Source of the DNA: Bacteroidia bacterium
Lineage (GTDB): Bacteria; Bacteroidota; Bacteroidia; UKL13-3
DNA: 33,248 bases
Assembly: GCA_018058135.1 (NCBI GenBank)
Contig: JAGPCK010000032.1
Coordinates: 1,709-34,956, forward strand
Direction of reading: 5' to 3'
The notes under the pieces are model-generated. The model searched no databases, was not told the DNA's origin, and saw only the letters and a list, made by a program, of their open reading frames with translations. This document shows positions 16,571-23,438 of the stretch, in pieces; position 1 is the first letter of the stretch, and each line of letters starts with the position of its first letter. A program made the translations under genes and the position numbers.

Positions 16571-17767
16571 TTATGCTTTAGCGTTTTCCCAAAATCTGTT
16601 CGGAGCTGTTTCAGTATAAATATGCTCCATTATTTCTTTATCAGCAGAAGTGTATTCCACCCCTCTGCGTTTGCACATGGCCTCAGCCATTTCGTGTACT
16701 TTATTTGTTTGAAAAGTATCAAAACCCTGTGCACCGCCCCAGGCAAATGAAGGAATAAAATTGCGCGGGAAACCTGCACCAAAAATATTGGCGGCAACCC
16801 CTACAACTGTTCCGGTATTAAACATGGTATTGATACCGCATTTGGAATGGTCGCCCATCATTAACCCGCAAAACTGAAGACCGGTGCGTACAAAACGATT
16901 GTCTGCATAACTCCAGATTTTCACTTCCTGGTAATTATTCTTCAAATTAGAGTTATTAGTATCTGCGCCTATGTTACACCACTCGCCCACTACTGCATTT
17001 CCTAAAAATCCATCATGGCCTTTGTTCGAGTATGCAAACAAAACGGAATTGTTTACCTCACCTCCCACTTTACAGTAAGGCCCCACGGTGGTGGCACCAT
17101 AAATTTTAGCCGCCATTTTAGTACCTGCATGTTCACACAGGGCAAATGGTCCGCGAACAATAGTACCTTCCATAACCTCCGCATCTTTCCCGATGTAAAT
17201 GGGTCCTGTGGAAGCATTGAGAATACTGCAACTAACTGATGCACCCGGCTCAATAAAAATCCGTCCGGGATTGATGAGTGTATTGGTGTCATCCACAACT
17301 GCCGATGTTCTACCTGCTGTGATACGGATATAATCTTCTTCAATAGCCTGAGCATTTTTGGAAAATATATCCCAAACTCTTGCTATACGAAGATGGTTTG
17401 CTGACTGTGTTTGTACACGCTGAAAAGATGCTTCGGCATCAAATTTTTCTTCGCCTTCCAAATGAACGGCAAGCAAAACGTCCTGCTCATAAAGAGCTTC
17501 TCCGGCCTTTAGTGAGGCTAATTCTGTTGCCAGCTTATCATTGGGGCATACAGCTCCGTTGATGTAAAGGTTGTGAGCGCCTGTTTTAAAAGGGAATTTT
17601 TTTTGAAGATAAGGCTGGGTTACATAGGCAAATGAGGCATCTTTAAAATACATCAGCCACTTCTCACGTATGGTGAGAATACCTGTTCTTATCTCAGCAA
17701 CCGGACGGGTAAAGGTGAACGGAAGCAAATGGTTCCTGTTCGCGTCATCAAAAAATACCAGATTCAT
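16571..17767 (-). CDS. GlmU-family putative sugar nucleotidyltransferase with C-terminal left-handed beta-helix
   Basis: A 398-residue protein of the Bacteroidota 'GlmU family' type. The N-terminal part (about 1-165; MNLVFFDDANRNHLLPFTFTRP at the start) matches the degenerate sugar-nucleotidyltransferase N-domain, but the classical GxGTRM loop is absent. From about residue 170 there are hexapeptide-like repeats (INPGRIFIEPGASVS, GPIYIGKDAEVMEGTIVRGP, and NIGADTNNSNLKN further on) that build a left-handed beta-helix as in acyltransferases. A UDP- or NDP-sugar synthesis role for the cell envelope is likely, but substrate and reaction are not shown. It is the first gene of the seven-gene minus-strand operon; a -7 box lies 5 nt before its ATG. 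Confidence 0.85.
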   Translation of the reverse strand: MNLVFFDDANRNHLLPFTFTRPVAEIRTGILTIREKWLMYFKDASFAYVTQPYLQKKFPFKTGAHNLYINGAVCPNDKLATELASLKAGEALYEQDVLLAVHLEGEEKFDAEASFQRVQTQSANHLRIARVWDIFSKNAQAIEEDYIRITAGRTSAVVDDTNTLINPGRIFIEPGASVSCSILNASTGPIYIGKDAEVMEGTIVRGPFALCEHAGTKMAAKIYGATTVGPYCKVGGEVNNSVLFAYSNKGHDGFLGNAVVGEWCNIGADTNNSNLKNNYQEVKIWSYADNRFVRTGLQFCGLMMGDHSKCGINTMFNTGTVVGVAANIFGAGFPRNFIPSFAWGGAQGFDTFQTNKVHEMAEAMCKRRGVEYTSADKEIMEHIYTETAPNRFWENAKA

Positions 17768-17772
17768 ACGAA

Positions 17773-17780
17773 CAAAAATA
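17773..17780 (-). promoter_or_regulatory. -7 box TATTTTTG at the head of the tpiA-prmA-plsY operon
   Basis: The minus strand reads TATTTTTG, a full TAnnTTTG match, ending 5 nt before the ATG at 17767. The predicted transcription start is within about 2 nt of the start codon, so the mRNA would be essentially leaderless. No TTTG is seen at the usual -33 distance, because that region is occupied by the rpmE2 terminator stem. Confidence 0.5.
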
Positions 17781-17781
17781 A

Positions 17782-17808
17782 AAAAGTCCTGCTGTGGGCA
17801 GGACTTTT
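17782..17808 (-). terminator. rpmE2 intrinsic terminator
   Basis: AAAAGTCCTGC (17782-17792) and GCAGGACTTTT (17798-17808) form an 11-bp stem with a 5-nt loop, followed on the minus strand by more T residues. It lies 21 nt past the rpmE2 stop codon. Its T-run merges directly into the -7 box of the next operon. Confidence 0.88.
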
Positions 17809-17829
17809 AATATCAACAAAATGTGATGC

Positions 17830-18078
17830 TTATTTTTTAGCGTAGCGCTTGCGGAATTTGTCAATTCTACCAGCGGTATCAATCAGGTTAGATTTACCGG
17901 TGAAGAAAGGGTGTGATTTATCTGAAATCTCCAGCTTATACAATGGATATTCATTTCCGTCTTCCCACTTAACGGTTTCTTTGGTCTCAACAGTTGATTT
18001 AGTGATAAAAGAATAGTCGCATGACATGTCTTTGAAAACCACTAATCTGTAATTCTTAGGATGGATATCTGTTTTCAT
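17830..18078 (-). CDS. rpmE2: 50S ribosomal protein L31, type B
   Basis: An 82-residue ribosomal protein beginning [20 protein letters not shown], with the typical [24 protein letters not shown] end. The zinc-binding CxxC pair of the other L31 type is missing (only one Cys, at position 20), which identifies the zinc-independent type B form. It is transcribed alone: its own -33/-7 promoter lies upstream and a strong terminator downstream. Confidence 0.97.
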   Translation of the reverse strand: MKTDIHPKNYRLVVFKDMSCDYSFITKSTVETKETVKWEDGNEYPLYKLEISDKSHPFFTGKSNLIDTAGRIDKFRKRYAKK

Positions 18079-18097
18079 CTTCTACAAAATTGGACCG

Positions 18098-18127
18098 CAA
18101 ATATAGGTATTTTTATTAGTCCTGAAA
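18098..18127 (-). promoter_or_regulatory. rpmE2 promoter
   Basis: On the minus strand TTTC (18127-18124) and TATATTTG (18105-18098) are separated by 18 nt. The -7 box is a full TAnnTTTG match and the -33 box has one mismatch. The predicted leader is about 16 nt. Confidence 0.65.
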
Positions 18128-18141
18128 TATTTTTTTTGATT

Positions 18142-18149
18142 TACTTTTG
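18142..18149 (+). promoter_or_regulatory. -7 box of the phosphoribosyltransferase gene
   Basis: TACTTTTG fits TAnnTTTG and lies 18 nt before the ATG at 18168, giving a predicted leader of about 15 nt. No convincing -33 box is seen. It is divergent from the rpmE2 promoter, with the two -7 boxes about 36 nt apart. Confidence 0.5.
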
Positions 18150-18167
18150 AAAGAAAGGTTAAAGATT

Positions 18168-18671
18168 ATGCCTGAGAATAAGATACTGATTATCAACCAC
18201 GAACAAGCCATTAAAAGTATCAGCCGTATGGCATGGGAGATTTATGAGCGTAATTTAGAAGAAAATGAACTCATTATTGCCGGTATTGTTGGCCGAGGAT
18301 ATGCTGTAGCTGAATTACTTATGGCTGAACTTTCCAAAATAAGCAAGCAAAAACTTAGTTTACACCAACTGGTGATTGATAAGCGCAACCCGCAGGTGGA
18401 AACCATCAGTATTGAGCCGGATATTAAAGTAAAGGGTAAAACTACCATAGTTGTGGACGATGTGCTCAATTCAGGACGTACATTAATGTATTGTCTGGTG
18501 CCCTTAATTACACACAACGCCAAAAAAATACAAACAGCTGTATTAATTGACCGCAGCCACAAAACTTTCCCGGTTCATGTGGATTATGTGGGAACGGCAC
18601 TTTCTACCGGAGTACGTGAACATGTTGATGTAACCATTGAACAGAAAAAAGTTCAGGTATACCTAACGTAA
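18168..18671 (+). CDS. Phosphoribosyltransferase family protein (PyrR-like)
   Basis: From the ATG at 18168 the protein has 167 residues; an upstream TTG at 18147 overlaps the -7 box and is unlikely to be used. The type I phosphoribosyltransferase PRPP loop is clear: IVVDDVLNSGRTLMYCL, with Asp97-Asp98 and the loop through Thr105. The earlier IIAGIVGRGYAVAELL carries the first PRTase loop, and LIDRSHKTFPVHVDYVGTAL resembles PyrR. PyrR proteins control pyrimidine genes and may have uracil phosphoribosyltransferase activity. There is no pyrimidine gene nearby, so regulation, nucleobase salvage and another PRTase reaction all remain possible. Confidence 0.82.
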   Translation: MPENKILIINHEQAIKSISRMAWEIYERNLEENELIIAGIVGRGYAVAELLMAELSKISKQKLSLHQLVIDKRNPQVETISIEPDIKVKGKTTIVVDDVLNSGRTLMYCLVPLITHNAKKIQTAVLIDRSHKTFPVHVDYVGTALSTGVREHVDVTIEQKKVQVYLT

Positions 18672-18851
18672 GAGACCGGTTGAAAAAAATAAAGTTCCCA
18701 AAAAATACGAACTACACGGTAGTTAGCGGAATTCTTTTTTAGAAATATTTTTTGTGACTTAGACAATACTCTACCTTCTCTTTATTTATTATACAAGAGA
18801 TCGTGTTACAATAGCATTCATTCCGTATTAAAAATGAAAATGCTAATAAAT
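18672..18851. other. Non-coding spacer with one small hairpin
   Basis: This AT-rich gap between the phosphoribosyltransferase gene and the HU terminator holds no convincing reading frame. The only structure noted is AACTAC-ACG-GTAGTT (18710-18724), a 6-bp hairpin whose nearest T-run starts about ten bases later, so it is at best a weak terminator. Confidence 0.5.
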
Positions 18852-18887
18852 AAAAAATCCTCTCAGTATGTACTGAGAGGATTTTTT
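18852..18887. terminator. Strong terminator of the HU gene (works in both directions)
   Basis: AAAAAATCCTCTCAGTA (18852-18868) pairs with TACTGAGAGGATTTTTT (18871-18887) as a near-perfect 17-bp stem with a very small loop and a T-run on both strands. It begins 18 nt after the HU stop codon and also faces transcripts coming from the phosphoribosyltransferase gene. Confidence 0.92.
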
Positions 18888-18905
18888 ATTTCAGGTAATC
18901 GTGGA

Positions 18906-19178
18906 TTACTTAACTTTAGAAGAAAGTTCTGAACCTGCTTTGAAACGTACAACCTTTTTTGCAGGGATGTTAATTTCTTTACCGGTTTGTGGGTTTCTGC
19001 CTTTACGAGCAGCTCTTTTGCTTACTGAAAAAGTACCGAAGCCAACAAGAATAACTTTGTCGCCTTTTTTCAATGCTTTTTCTGAAGCTGCGATGAATCC
19101 GCTTAAAGCAGCAGCAGCTTGAACTTTTGTGATTCCGGCTTCGTCAGCCATTACGCTAATTAAATCTGATTTGTTCAT
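18906..19178 (-). CDS. HU family DNA-binding protein
   Basis: A 90-residue histone-like protein beginning MNKSDLISVMADEAGITKVQA. It carries the HU/IHF signature VGFGTFSVSKRAARKGRNPQ, which includes the DNA-inserting beta-arm with RNPQTGKEINIPAKK, and it ends in FKAGSELSSKVK. It forms dimers that bend and compact DNA. The gene stands alone: it has a near-consensus promoter, a leader of about 43 nt and a strong terminator, which fits high expression. Sequence alone does not separate HU from IHF-like roles. Confidence 0.97.
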   Translation of the reverse strand: MNKSDLISVMADEAGITKVQAAAALSGFIAASEKALKKGDKVILVGFGTFSVSKRAARKGRNPQTGKEINIPAKKVVRFKAGSELSSKVK

Positions 19179-19224
19179 TTTGTTTAACTTTTTTGAGGTT
19201 TTGAAATTAAATGCTGTTATAACT

Positions 19225-19254
19225 CAAACTTAGCTGAAGTAATTGATTCTGCAA
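19225..19254 (-). promoter_or_regulatory. HU gene promoter
   Basis: The minus strand shows TTG (19254-19252), a 19-nt spacer and TAAGTTTG (19232-19225), an excellent match to the Bacteroidota -33/-7 consensus. Predicted transcription start is near 19221. Confidence 0.75.
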
Positions 19255-19347
19255 GGGGTTCGGGCATATTTTTTATTCACCAACGTTAATTTAGAAAGAA
19301 AATAATTTGGAGATATTTAAACAATTGATAATCTGATAATTGGTAAT

Positions 19348-19857
19348 TTACAGGATTTTCAGAATCCGCTCTACCACCTCATTTGACGGCAACTTTTCCA
19401 CATCTACTACCCTTAAAGCCCTTTCATAAACGGATTTTCGCTGCTCAAAAAGCTTCAGAAGTCCGTTTTCGTTGCCCTTTTCTTCGTGCTTTTTCACCAT
19501 TGGCCTGACGGTAGTGCTTTGTTTAATGCGCGACATCAGAAAATCAAAACCGGCACACATATATATAGTAGTACCGTTTTCATTCATAAGTTGCATGTTA
19601 TATTGATAAGCCGGAGTACCGCCACCACAGGCCAGTAATACGTTTTCATTGGAAGAGATTATTTCCTGCAAACACTTCGATTCGCACATACGAAAATAGT
19701 CCTCACCAAAGTGATGGAAAATATCTGCGACCGACATGTTCTGTTGCTGCGCGATGTAACTGTCTAAATCCAGAAAAGGTATGTGTAAAGCTGCAGCTAC
19801 TTTTTTACCAATAGTAGTTTTACCCACTCCCATAAAACCAATCAGAAATATTCTCAT
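19348..19857 (-). CDS. aroK: Shikimate kinase
   Basis: From the ATG at 19857 the protein has 169 residues, the usual size; a GTG at 19911 would add 18 residues that are not family-like. It phosphorylates shikimate with ATP in the aromatic amino acid pathway. The Walker A loop is GFMGVGKTT (7-15). Shikimate is contacted by Asp32 (DLDSYI), Arg56 (YFRMCE), the ACGGGT loop (76-81) and Arg118 in the lid sequence TTVRPM. The lid is followed by a short charged insertion (KKHEEKGNENG). It is the last gene of a three-gene minus-strand unit with the DoxX/MauE-like and DUF1599 genes. Confidence 0.94.
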   Translation of the reverse strand: MRIFLIGFMGVGKTTIGKKVAAALHIPFLDLDSYIAQQQNMSVADIFHHFGEDYFRMCESKCLQEIISSNENVLLACGGGTPAYQYNMQLMNENGTTIYMCAGFDFLMSRIKQSTTVRPMVKKHEEKGNENGLLKLFEQRKSVYERALRVVDVEKLPSNEVVERILKIL

Positions 19858-19912
19858 CACGCCACTTTTTGAGCCAATGAGAAAATAAATTCTGAAAGCG
19901 AATGGCTGCACA

Positions 19913-21031
19913 TTATTTCATGTACTTCTGTACTGTTTCGAATGATGGTATTTCGAAGGCTGACCACTTTTTTACTACTACTCCTTTTTTCATGAGCATA
20001 ATACCCGGATTGGAGCGAATAGCTGTTTTAAGTGCCGTTCCGTCTACGTTATAATATTCGTAAGGTGCCTGCACATCGTGACGGTATAATTCTGCATCAG
20101 CTAATGTGGTTCCTGTAAGTGCCCAGAAACGTTTTTGTGCTTTATCCTGCCAGTCGTTAGCCAGTTGATTTATCTTCGGCTGAAAACTCTTATGCGTCTT
20201 TTGCAGGTTATACTGTATTAATACCAACTGGTATTCATCTTTGATGAAGAATAAATCTGTTTGCTCAGCGCCTTGTGAATCGTAAATTTTGAAATCATGG
20301 ATAGGTGGTTTGTACCCTTGTTTGACAAGCTTGTCTTTGCGATCAACAAATTTATAGGTATCCAAATCAGCCGGCAAGGCCGTAGATTTAAACTCGAACT
20401 GTTGTCCGCCTTTTTCGTATATAAACACCATCTCGTATTCATCAACAGGAGCTCCGGGAGGAATTGCTGATAATGCTTCAATGTCATTCCCTTCTTTGTA
20501 GGGAAGAAAATCAACAAAGGGCAGAAACATGTAAGCGAGTATAGTGAAACCTGTAGAGGCAAAAAGAAAAGTAAAAATAGTTACCGATTGAATTGCTTTT
20601 CCGAAAAGGGGTTTGATGTGTTTCTGTCCGATAAAAATGAGAAGAATAAAAATCCACAACACAATATCTTTGGTAAAGGATTGCCAAGGGGTGAGTTTAA
20701 TTGCATCACCAAAACAACCACAATCTGTTACTTTGTTGTACACTGCTGAATACCCCGTGAGCCAGGTAAAAAACACAATCATTAATAACAATAACCAACT
20801 GTTGAGTTTGGTATACGCACCAATCAACAGTAGCACACCTACAATGATTTCGAAAATACAAATCACCATGGCCATAGGCAAGGCCATGGATACAAAGAAG
20901 GGCATGTGAAATACCTCAAAATACTCTTCGAGTTTATAGGAGAACCCTAAGGAATCATTGGCTTTAATTAGGCCTGAGATAATGAACAATACCCCAACCA
21001 ACACACGACTAATCTGTACTAACAGTTTCAT
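19913..21031 (-). CDS. DoxX/MauE-like membrane protein, BT_3928 family
   Basis: A 372-residue protein. The N-terminal half has four to five transmembrane segments (about 7-24, 45-70, 76-96, 122-136, 147-170) and looks like DoxX/MauE, with the conserved TDCGCFGDAIKLTPWQSFTKD at 102-122; its Cys104 and Cys106 could take part in disulfide exchange. The C-terminal half (about 180-372) is soluble and ends in NPGIMLMKKGVVVKKWSAFEIPSF, like the last strands of a thioredoxin fold, though no CxxC is present there. In MauE-type proteins this architecture goes with electron transfer or thiol chemistry; the function here is not known. It starts 1 nt after the DUF1599 stop. Confidence 0.82.
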   Translation of the reverse strand: MKLLVQISRVLVGVLFIISGLIKANDSLGFSYKLEEYFEVFHMPFFVSMALPMAMVICIFEIIVGVLLLIGAYTKLNSWLLLLMIVFFTWLTGYSAVYNKVTDCGCFGDAIKLTPWQSFTKDIVLWIFILLIFIGQKHIKPLFGKAIQSVTIFTFLFASTGFTILAYMFLPFVDFLPYKEGNDIEALSAIPPGAPVDEYEMVFIYEKGGQQFEFKSTALPADLDTYKFVDRKDKLVKQGYKPPIHDFKIYDSQGAEQTDLFFIKDEYQLVLIQYNLQKTHKSFQPKINQLANDWQDKAQKRFWALTGTTLADAELYRHDVQAPYEYYNVDGTALKTAIRSNPGIMLMKKGVVVKKWSAFEIPSFETVQKYMK

Positions 21032-21032
21032 A

Positions 21033-21578
21033 TTATTTCGCTTCGTTTAATCTTATCAATGCAAAAACAGCATAATTAATAATGTCCCTGAAATTGGCAT
21101 CTACGCCTTCTGAAGCCAGTGTTTTACCATCGTTATCTTCAATCTGACGGATACGTAAAATACGCATCAGAATCATATCAGTAAAGGTACTCACCCGCAT
21201 GTCTCTCCAGGCCTCACCATAATCCTGATTTTTATCCTGCATCAGGCGATGGGTGATGTCAATTTCACGGTCGTATTTAAGCAATAACTGGTCCGAAGTA
21301 AGCTCCTGTTCGTTCTCTGAACCCAATTCCAGTTGAATCAACGCAATAACACAATAGTTAATAATGCCCATGTACTCTGATTCAATTCCTTCATCAATCC
21401 GCATCTCCCCTTTTTGCTCAATGGTACGAATGCGCTGTGCTTTGATGAATATCTGATCAGTGATAGATGATAAACGCATAATGCGCCATGATGTTCCGTA
21501 ATCCTTATTTTTGCGGGCGAAAATCTCACGGCACGATGCAATGGCGTTTTCGTATTGTGCTTTGGTTTGTGTACTCAA
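21033..21578 (-). CDS. DUF1599 protein with two tandem copies of the domain
   Basis: A 181-residue protein made of an internal duplication. Copy 1 (about 22-84) has RKNKDYGTSWRIMR, RIRTIEQKG and YMGIINYCVIALIQLE; copy 2 (about 115-178) has DKNQDYGEAWRDMR, RIRQIEDNDG and FRDIINYAVFALIRLN. DUF1599 has been linked to nucleotide-modification enzymes, but no activity is established for this protein. The only start available is TTG at 21578: an in-frame TAA lies two codons upstream and the first internal Met is Met34, inside the domain. It is divergent from folP with 29 nt between the start codons, so the folP promoter overlaps this gene's 5' end. Confidence 0.85.
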   Translation of the reverse strand: MSTQTKAQYENAIASCREIFARKNKDYGTSWRIMRLSSITDQIFIKAQRIRTIEQKGEMRIDEGIESEYMGIINYCVIALIQLELGSENEQELTSDQLLLKYDREIDITHRLMQDKNQDYGEAWRDMRVSTFTDMILMRILRIRQIEDNDGKTLASEGVDANFRDIINYAVFALIRLNEAK

Positions 21579-21597
21579 GTGTTATTGTGTTTATTTG
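21566..21597 (+). promoter_or_regulatory. Candidate folP-dacA promoter
   Basis: TTTG (21566-21569), a 20-nt spacer and TTTATTTG (21590-21597) match the -33/-7 pattern with one mismatch in the -7 box. The predicted start is about 7 nt before the folP ATG. The -33 box lies inside the first codons of the divergent DUF1599 gene. Confidence 0.45.
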
Positions 21598-21607
21598 TAG
21601 AATAGCG

Positions 21608-22462
21608 ATGGCGAATTTATCGGAAATTTCATTAAAAAAAACGCTCAACTGCAAAGGCCGCCTTTTAGACCTGAGCAAGCCTGTGGTGATGGGCATCTTG
21701 AATGTAACCCCCGACTCCTTCTTTGATGGCGGACAACACAACTCTATACCATCTGTATTATCTCAGGCTGAATGGATGATGAACGAGGGTGCCACTATAC
21801 TTGATATAGGTGGGTACTCCACCCGCCCGGGAGCAACAGACATTAGTGAAGAGGAAGAGTTAAACCGCATAATTCCTGCCGTTGAGGCCATTGCGCAAAA
21901 AATTCCTGAAGCCTTTATTTCCATTGATACTTTCAGGGCACGTGTAGCGAAAGCAGCCGTACAAAAAGGAGCACACATTATCAACGACATCAGCGGTGGT
22001 GAGGATGCTGAAATGTTTACCACTGTGGCACAGCTGAGGGCACCTTACATACTGATGCACAAGCAGGGAAGCATATCTACCATGCATTCATCTGCGCAGT
22101 ATACGGATGTGGTATCGGATATTATTGATATATTGCTGCCTAAGGTTAAGCAATTGCAATCCATGGGTGTGGCTGATGTAATAATTGACCCCGGGTTTGG
22201 GTTCAGTAAAACCATTGCACAGAATTTTGAATTGCTGAGGCGACTGGATGAATTGGCTATATTGGGTTTACCTGTACTGGCGGGTTTAAGTCGGAAGTCA
22301 AGCATATACAAAACTTTGGGAACAACTGCTGCTGAAGCTCTTAACGGCACCACCGTTTGCCATACCATCGCCCTGCAAAACGGAGCCGAACTGTTAAGGG
22401 TACATGATGTAAAAGAGGCGATGGAGTGTATTCAATTAGTACAAAAAATTTATGTTCGATAA
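21608..22462 (+). CDS. folP: Dihydropteroate synthase
   Basis: From the ATG at 21608 the protein has 284 residues; the frame is open back to 21488, but the family N-terminus fits 21608. It condenses a pterin pyrophosphate with p-aminobenzoate in folate synthesis and is the sulfonamide target. Conserved blocks are VMGILNVTPDSFFDGG (27-42), ILDIGGYSTRPGA (64-76), SIDTFRA, INDISGG, VIIDPGFGFSKT (191-202), GLSRKSSI (226-233) and the closing RVHDV. It overlaps dacA by 11 nt, so the two are in one operon; a folP-dacA pairing is, as far as I know, common in this phylum. Confidence 0.97.
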   Translation: MANLSEISLKKTLNCKGRLLDLSKPVVMGILNVTPDSFFDGGQHNSIPSVLSQAEWMMNEGATILDIGGYSTRPGATDISEEEELNRIIPAVEAIAQKIPEAFISIDTFRARVAKAAVQKGAHIINDISGGEDAEMFTTVAQLRAPYILMHKQGSISTMHSSAQYTDVVSDIIDILLPKVKQLQSMGVADVIIDPGFGFSKTIAQNFELLRRLDELAILGLPVLAGLSRKSSIYKTLGTTAAEALNGTTVCHTIALQNGAELLRVHDVKEAMECIQLVQKIYVR

Positions 22463-23276
22463 GATCCTTACATTAGATTATATACAAGAACACTGGTTTG
22501 CCTTTAGCATTGACCTGTTGCTGACGCTGCTCATCACCATTCAATTGCTAAGAGCATTAAAGGGAAGCTTGGCATTTAATATACTCATCGGGGTGATTAC
22601 CATTTATATTTTGTGGTGGATCCTGGCCCAACTAAACCTGCATTTTATCTCCAGCATATTAGGTGAGTTTACCAAAGTGGGAATGCTCGCAGTACTTATT
22701 GTATTTCAACAAGAGATACGCAAGTTTCTGATGCTTCTTGGGCAAAACAGTATTTATGGCGGAGGAAAAGTCTCCTGGAAAAATTTGCTGCCCTGGAACT
22801 GGAACATTCGGGAAGGTAATATCACCAACAACTTTGAAGCAGTAGCTGCAGCCTGCGAAACGCTTGCTGCGGGAAAAACGGGTGCCATACTGGTATTCCC
22901 GAAATCAAGCGAACTGAAATTTTTTGCTTTAACCGGAGAGATTATGGATGCCGTTGTTTCCAAACGGTTGATAGAAAGTATTTTTAACAAGTACAGCCCC
23001 TTACATGACGGTGCAGCCATTGTGCACAGCAACCGCATTAAAGCTGCGGGCTGCGTATTGCCCGTAAGCGAGAATCCTGATTTACCGGCAGGCATGGGCT
23101 TGCGTCACAGAGCGGGCGTGGGCATTACTGAACAATCTGATGCTATTGCGATTGTTATCTCAGAAGAAACCGGCAAAATAAGTATTGTGAAAGAAGGCAA
23201 AGTGAAAGAAGATGTGCAGCCTTTTGACATAGTGCGCATGATGAGTGCTGAGTTTGCTGATGAGTTGATCAAGTGA
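22452..23276 (+). CDS. dacA: Diadenylate cyclase (CdaA/DacA type)
   Basis: A 274-residue membrane enzyme making the second messenger c-di-AMP from two ATP. Three N-terminal transmembrane segments (about 17-36, 40-60, 68-88) precede the DAC domain. The catalytic motif DGAAIV (186-191) and the partner motif GLRHRAGVGITEQSDA (from 216) are both intact, as is VISEETGKISI. The layout is that of CdaA, the housekeeping form. Translation begins within the end of folP (11-nt overlap). Downstream is a hairpin-rich spacer rather than a clear terminator. Confidence 0.96.
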   Translation: MFDKILTLDYIQEHWFAFSIDLLLTLLITIQLLRALKGSLAFNILIGVITIYILWWILAQLNLHFISSILGEFTKVGMLAVLIVFQQEIRKFLMLLGQNSIYGGGKVSWKNLLPWNWNIREGNITNNFEAVAAACETLAAGKTGAILVFPKSSELKFFALTGEIMDAVVSKRLIESIFNKYSPLHDGAAIVHSNRIKAAGCVLPVSENPDLPAGMGLRHRAGVGITEQSDAIAIVISEETGKISIVKEGKVKEDVQPFDIVRMMSAEFADELIK

Positions 23277-23288
23277 TGAAGACTGTAA

Positions 23289-23430
23289 GATGTGCATCTA
23301 CAGCACATGAAGCGGTATGACGCGTAATGCGTCAGACCACAGTATGATTTTCTCTCCTATTGTAAGCCTGTTCTCTTATCGTGGCGTCAGATGCTACATC
23401 TGACGCAAGCAAAATCAGTGCAATCTGTGG
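23289..23430. repeat. Cluster of inverted repeats between dacA and the E1 gene
   Basis: Three hairpins lie in one 160-nt gap: ATGTGC/GCACAT with a 7-nt loop (23290-23308), TGACGC-GTAAT-GCGTCA (23318-23334), and the perfect 10-bp GCGTCAGATG-CTA-CATCTGACGC (23384-23406). CCACAG (23337-23342) and CTGTGG (23425-23430) form an outer pair. The second and third share the GCGTCAG word. This looks like a REP-type palindromic element; it may also end the two convergent transcripts. No other copy is seen in the window. Confidence 0.7.
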
Positions 23431-23438
23431 CAAAAAAA

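Noticed and set aside
18672..18851. Search for a tRNA or small RNA in the spacer before the HU terminator
   Set aside because: No cloverleaf, CCA end or T-loop sequence is found; only a 6-bp hairpin is present.
21488..21607. N-terminal extension of folP by 40 codons
   Set aside because: It would overlap the divergent DUF1599 gene and the folP promoter, and dihydropteroate synthases start near the MANLSE position.
23384..23406. Perfect 10-bp palindrome considered as a CRISPR repeat or phage attachment site
   Set aside because: There is no regularly spaced repetition, cas gene, integrase or tRNA beside it; a REP-like element or terminator explains it better.
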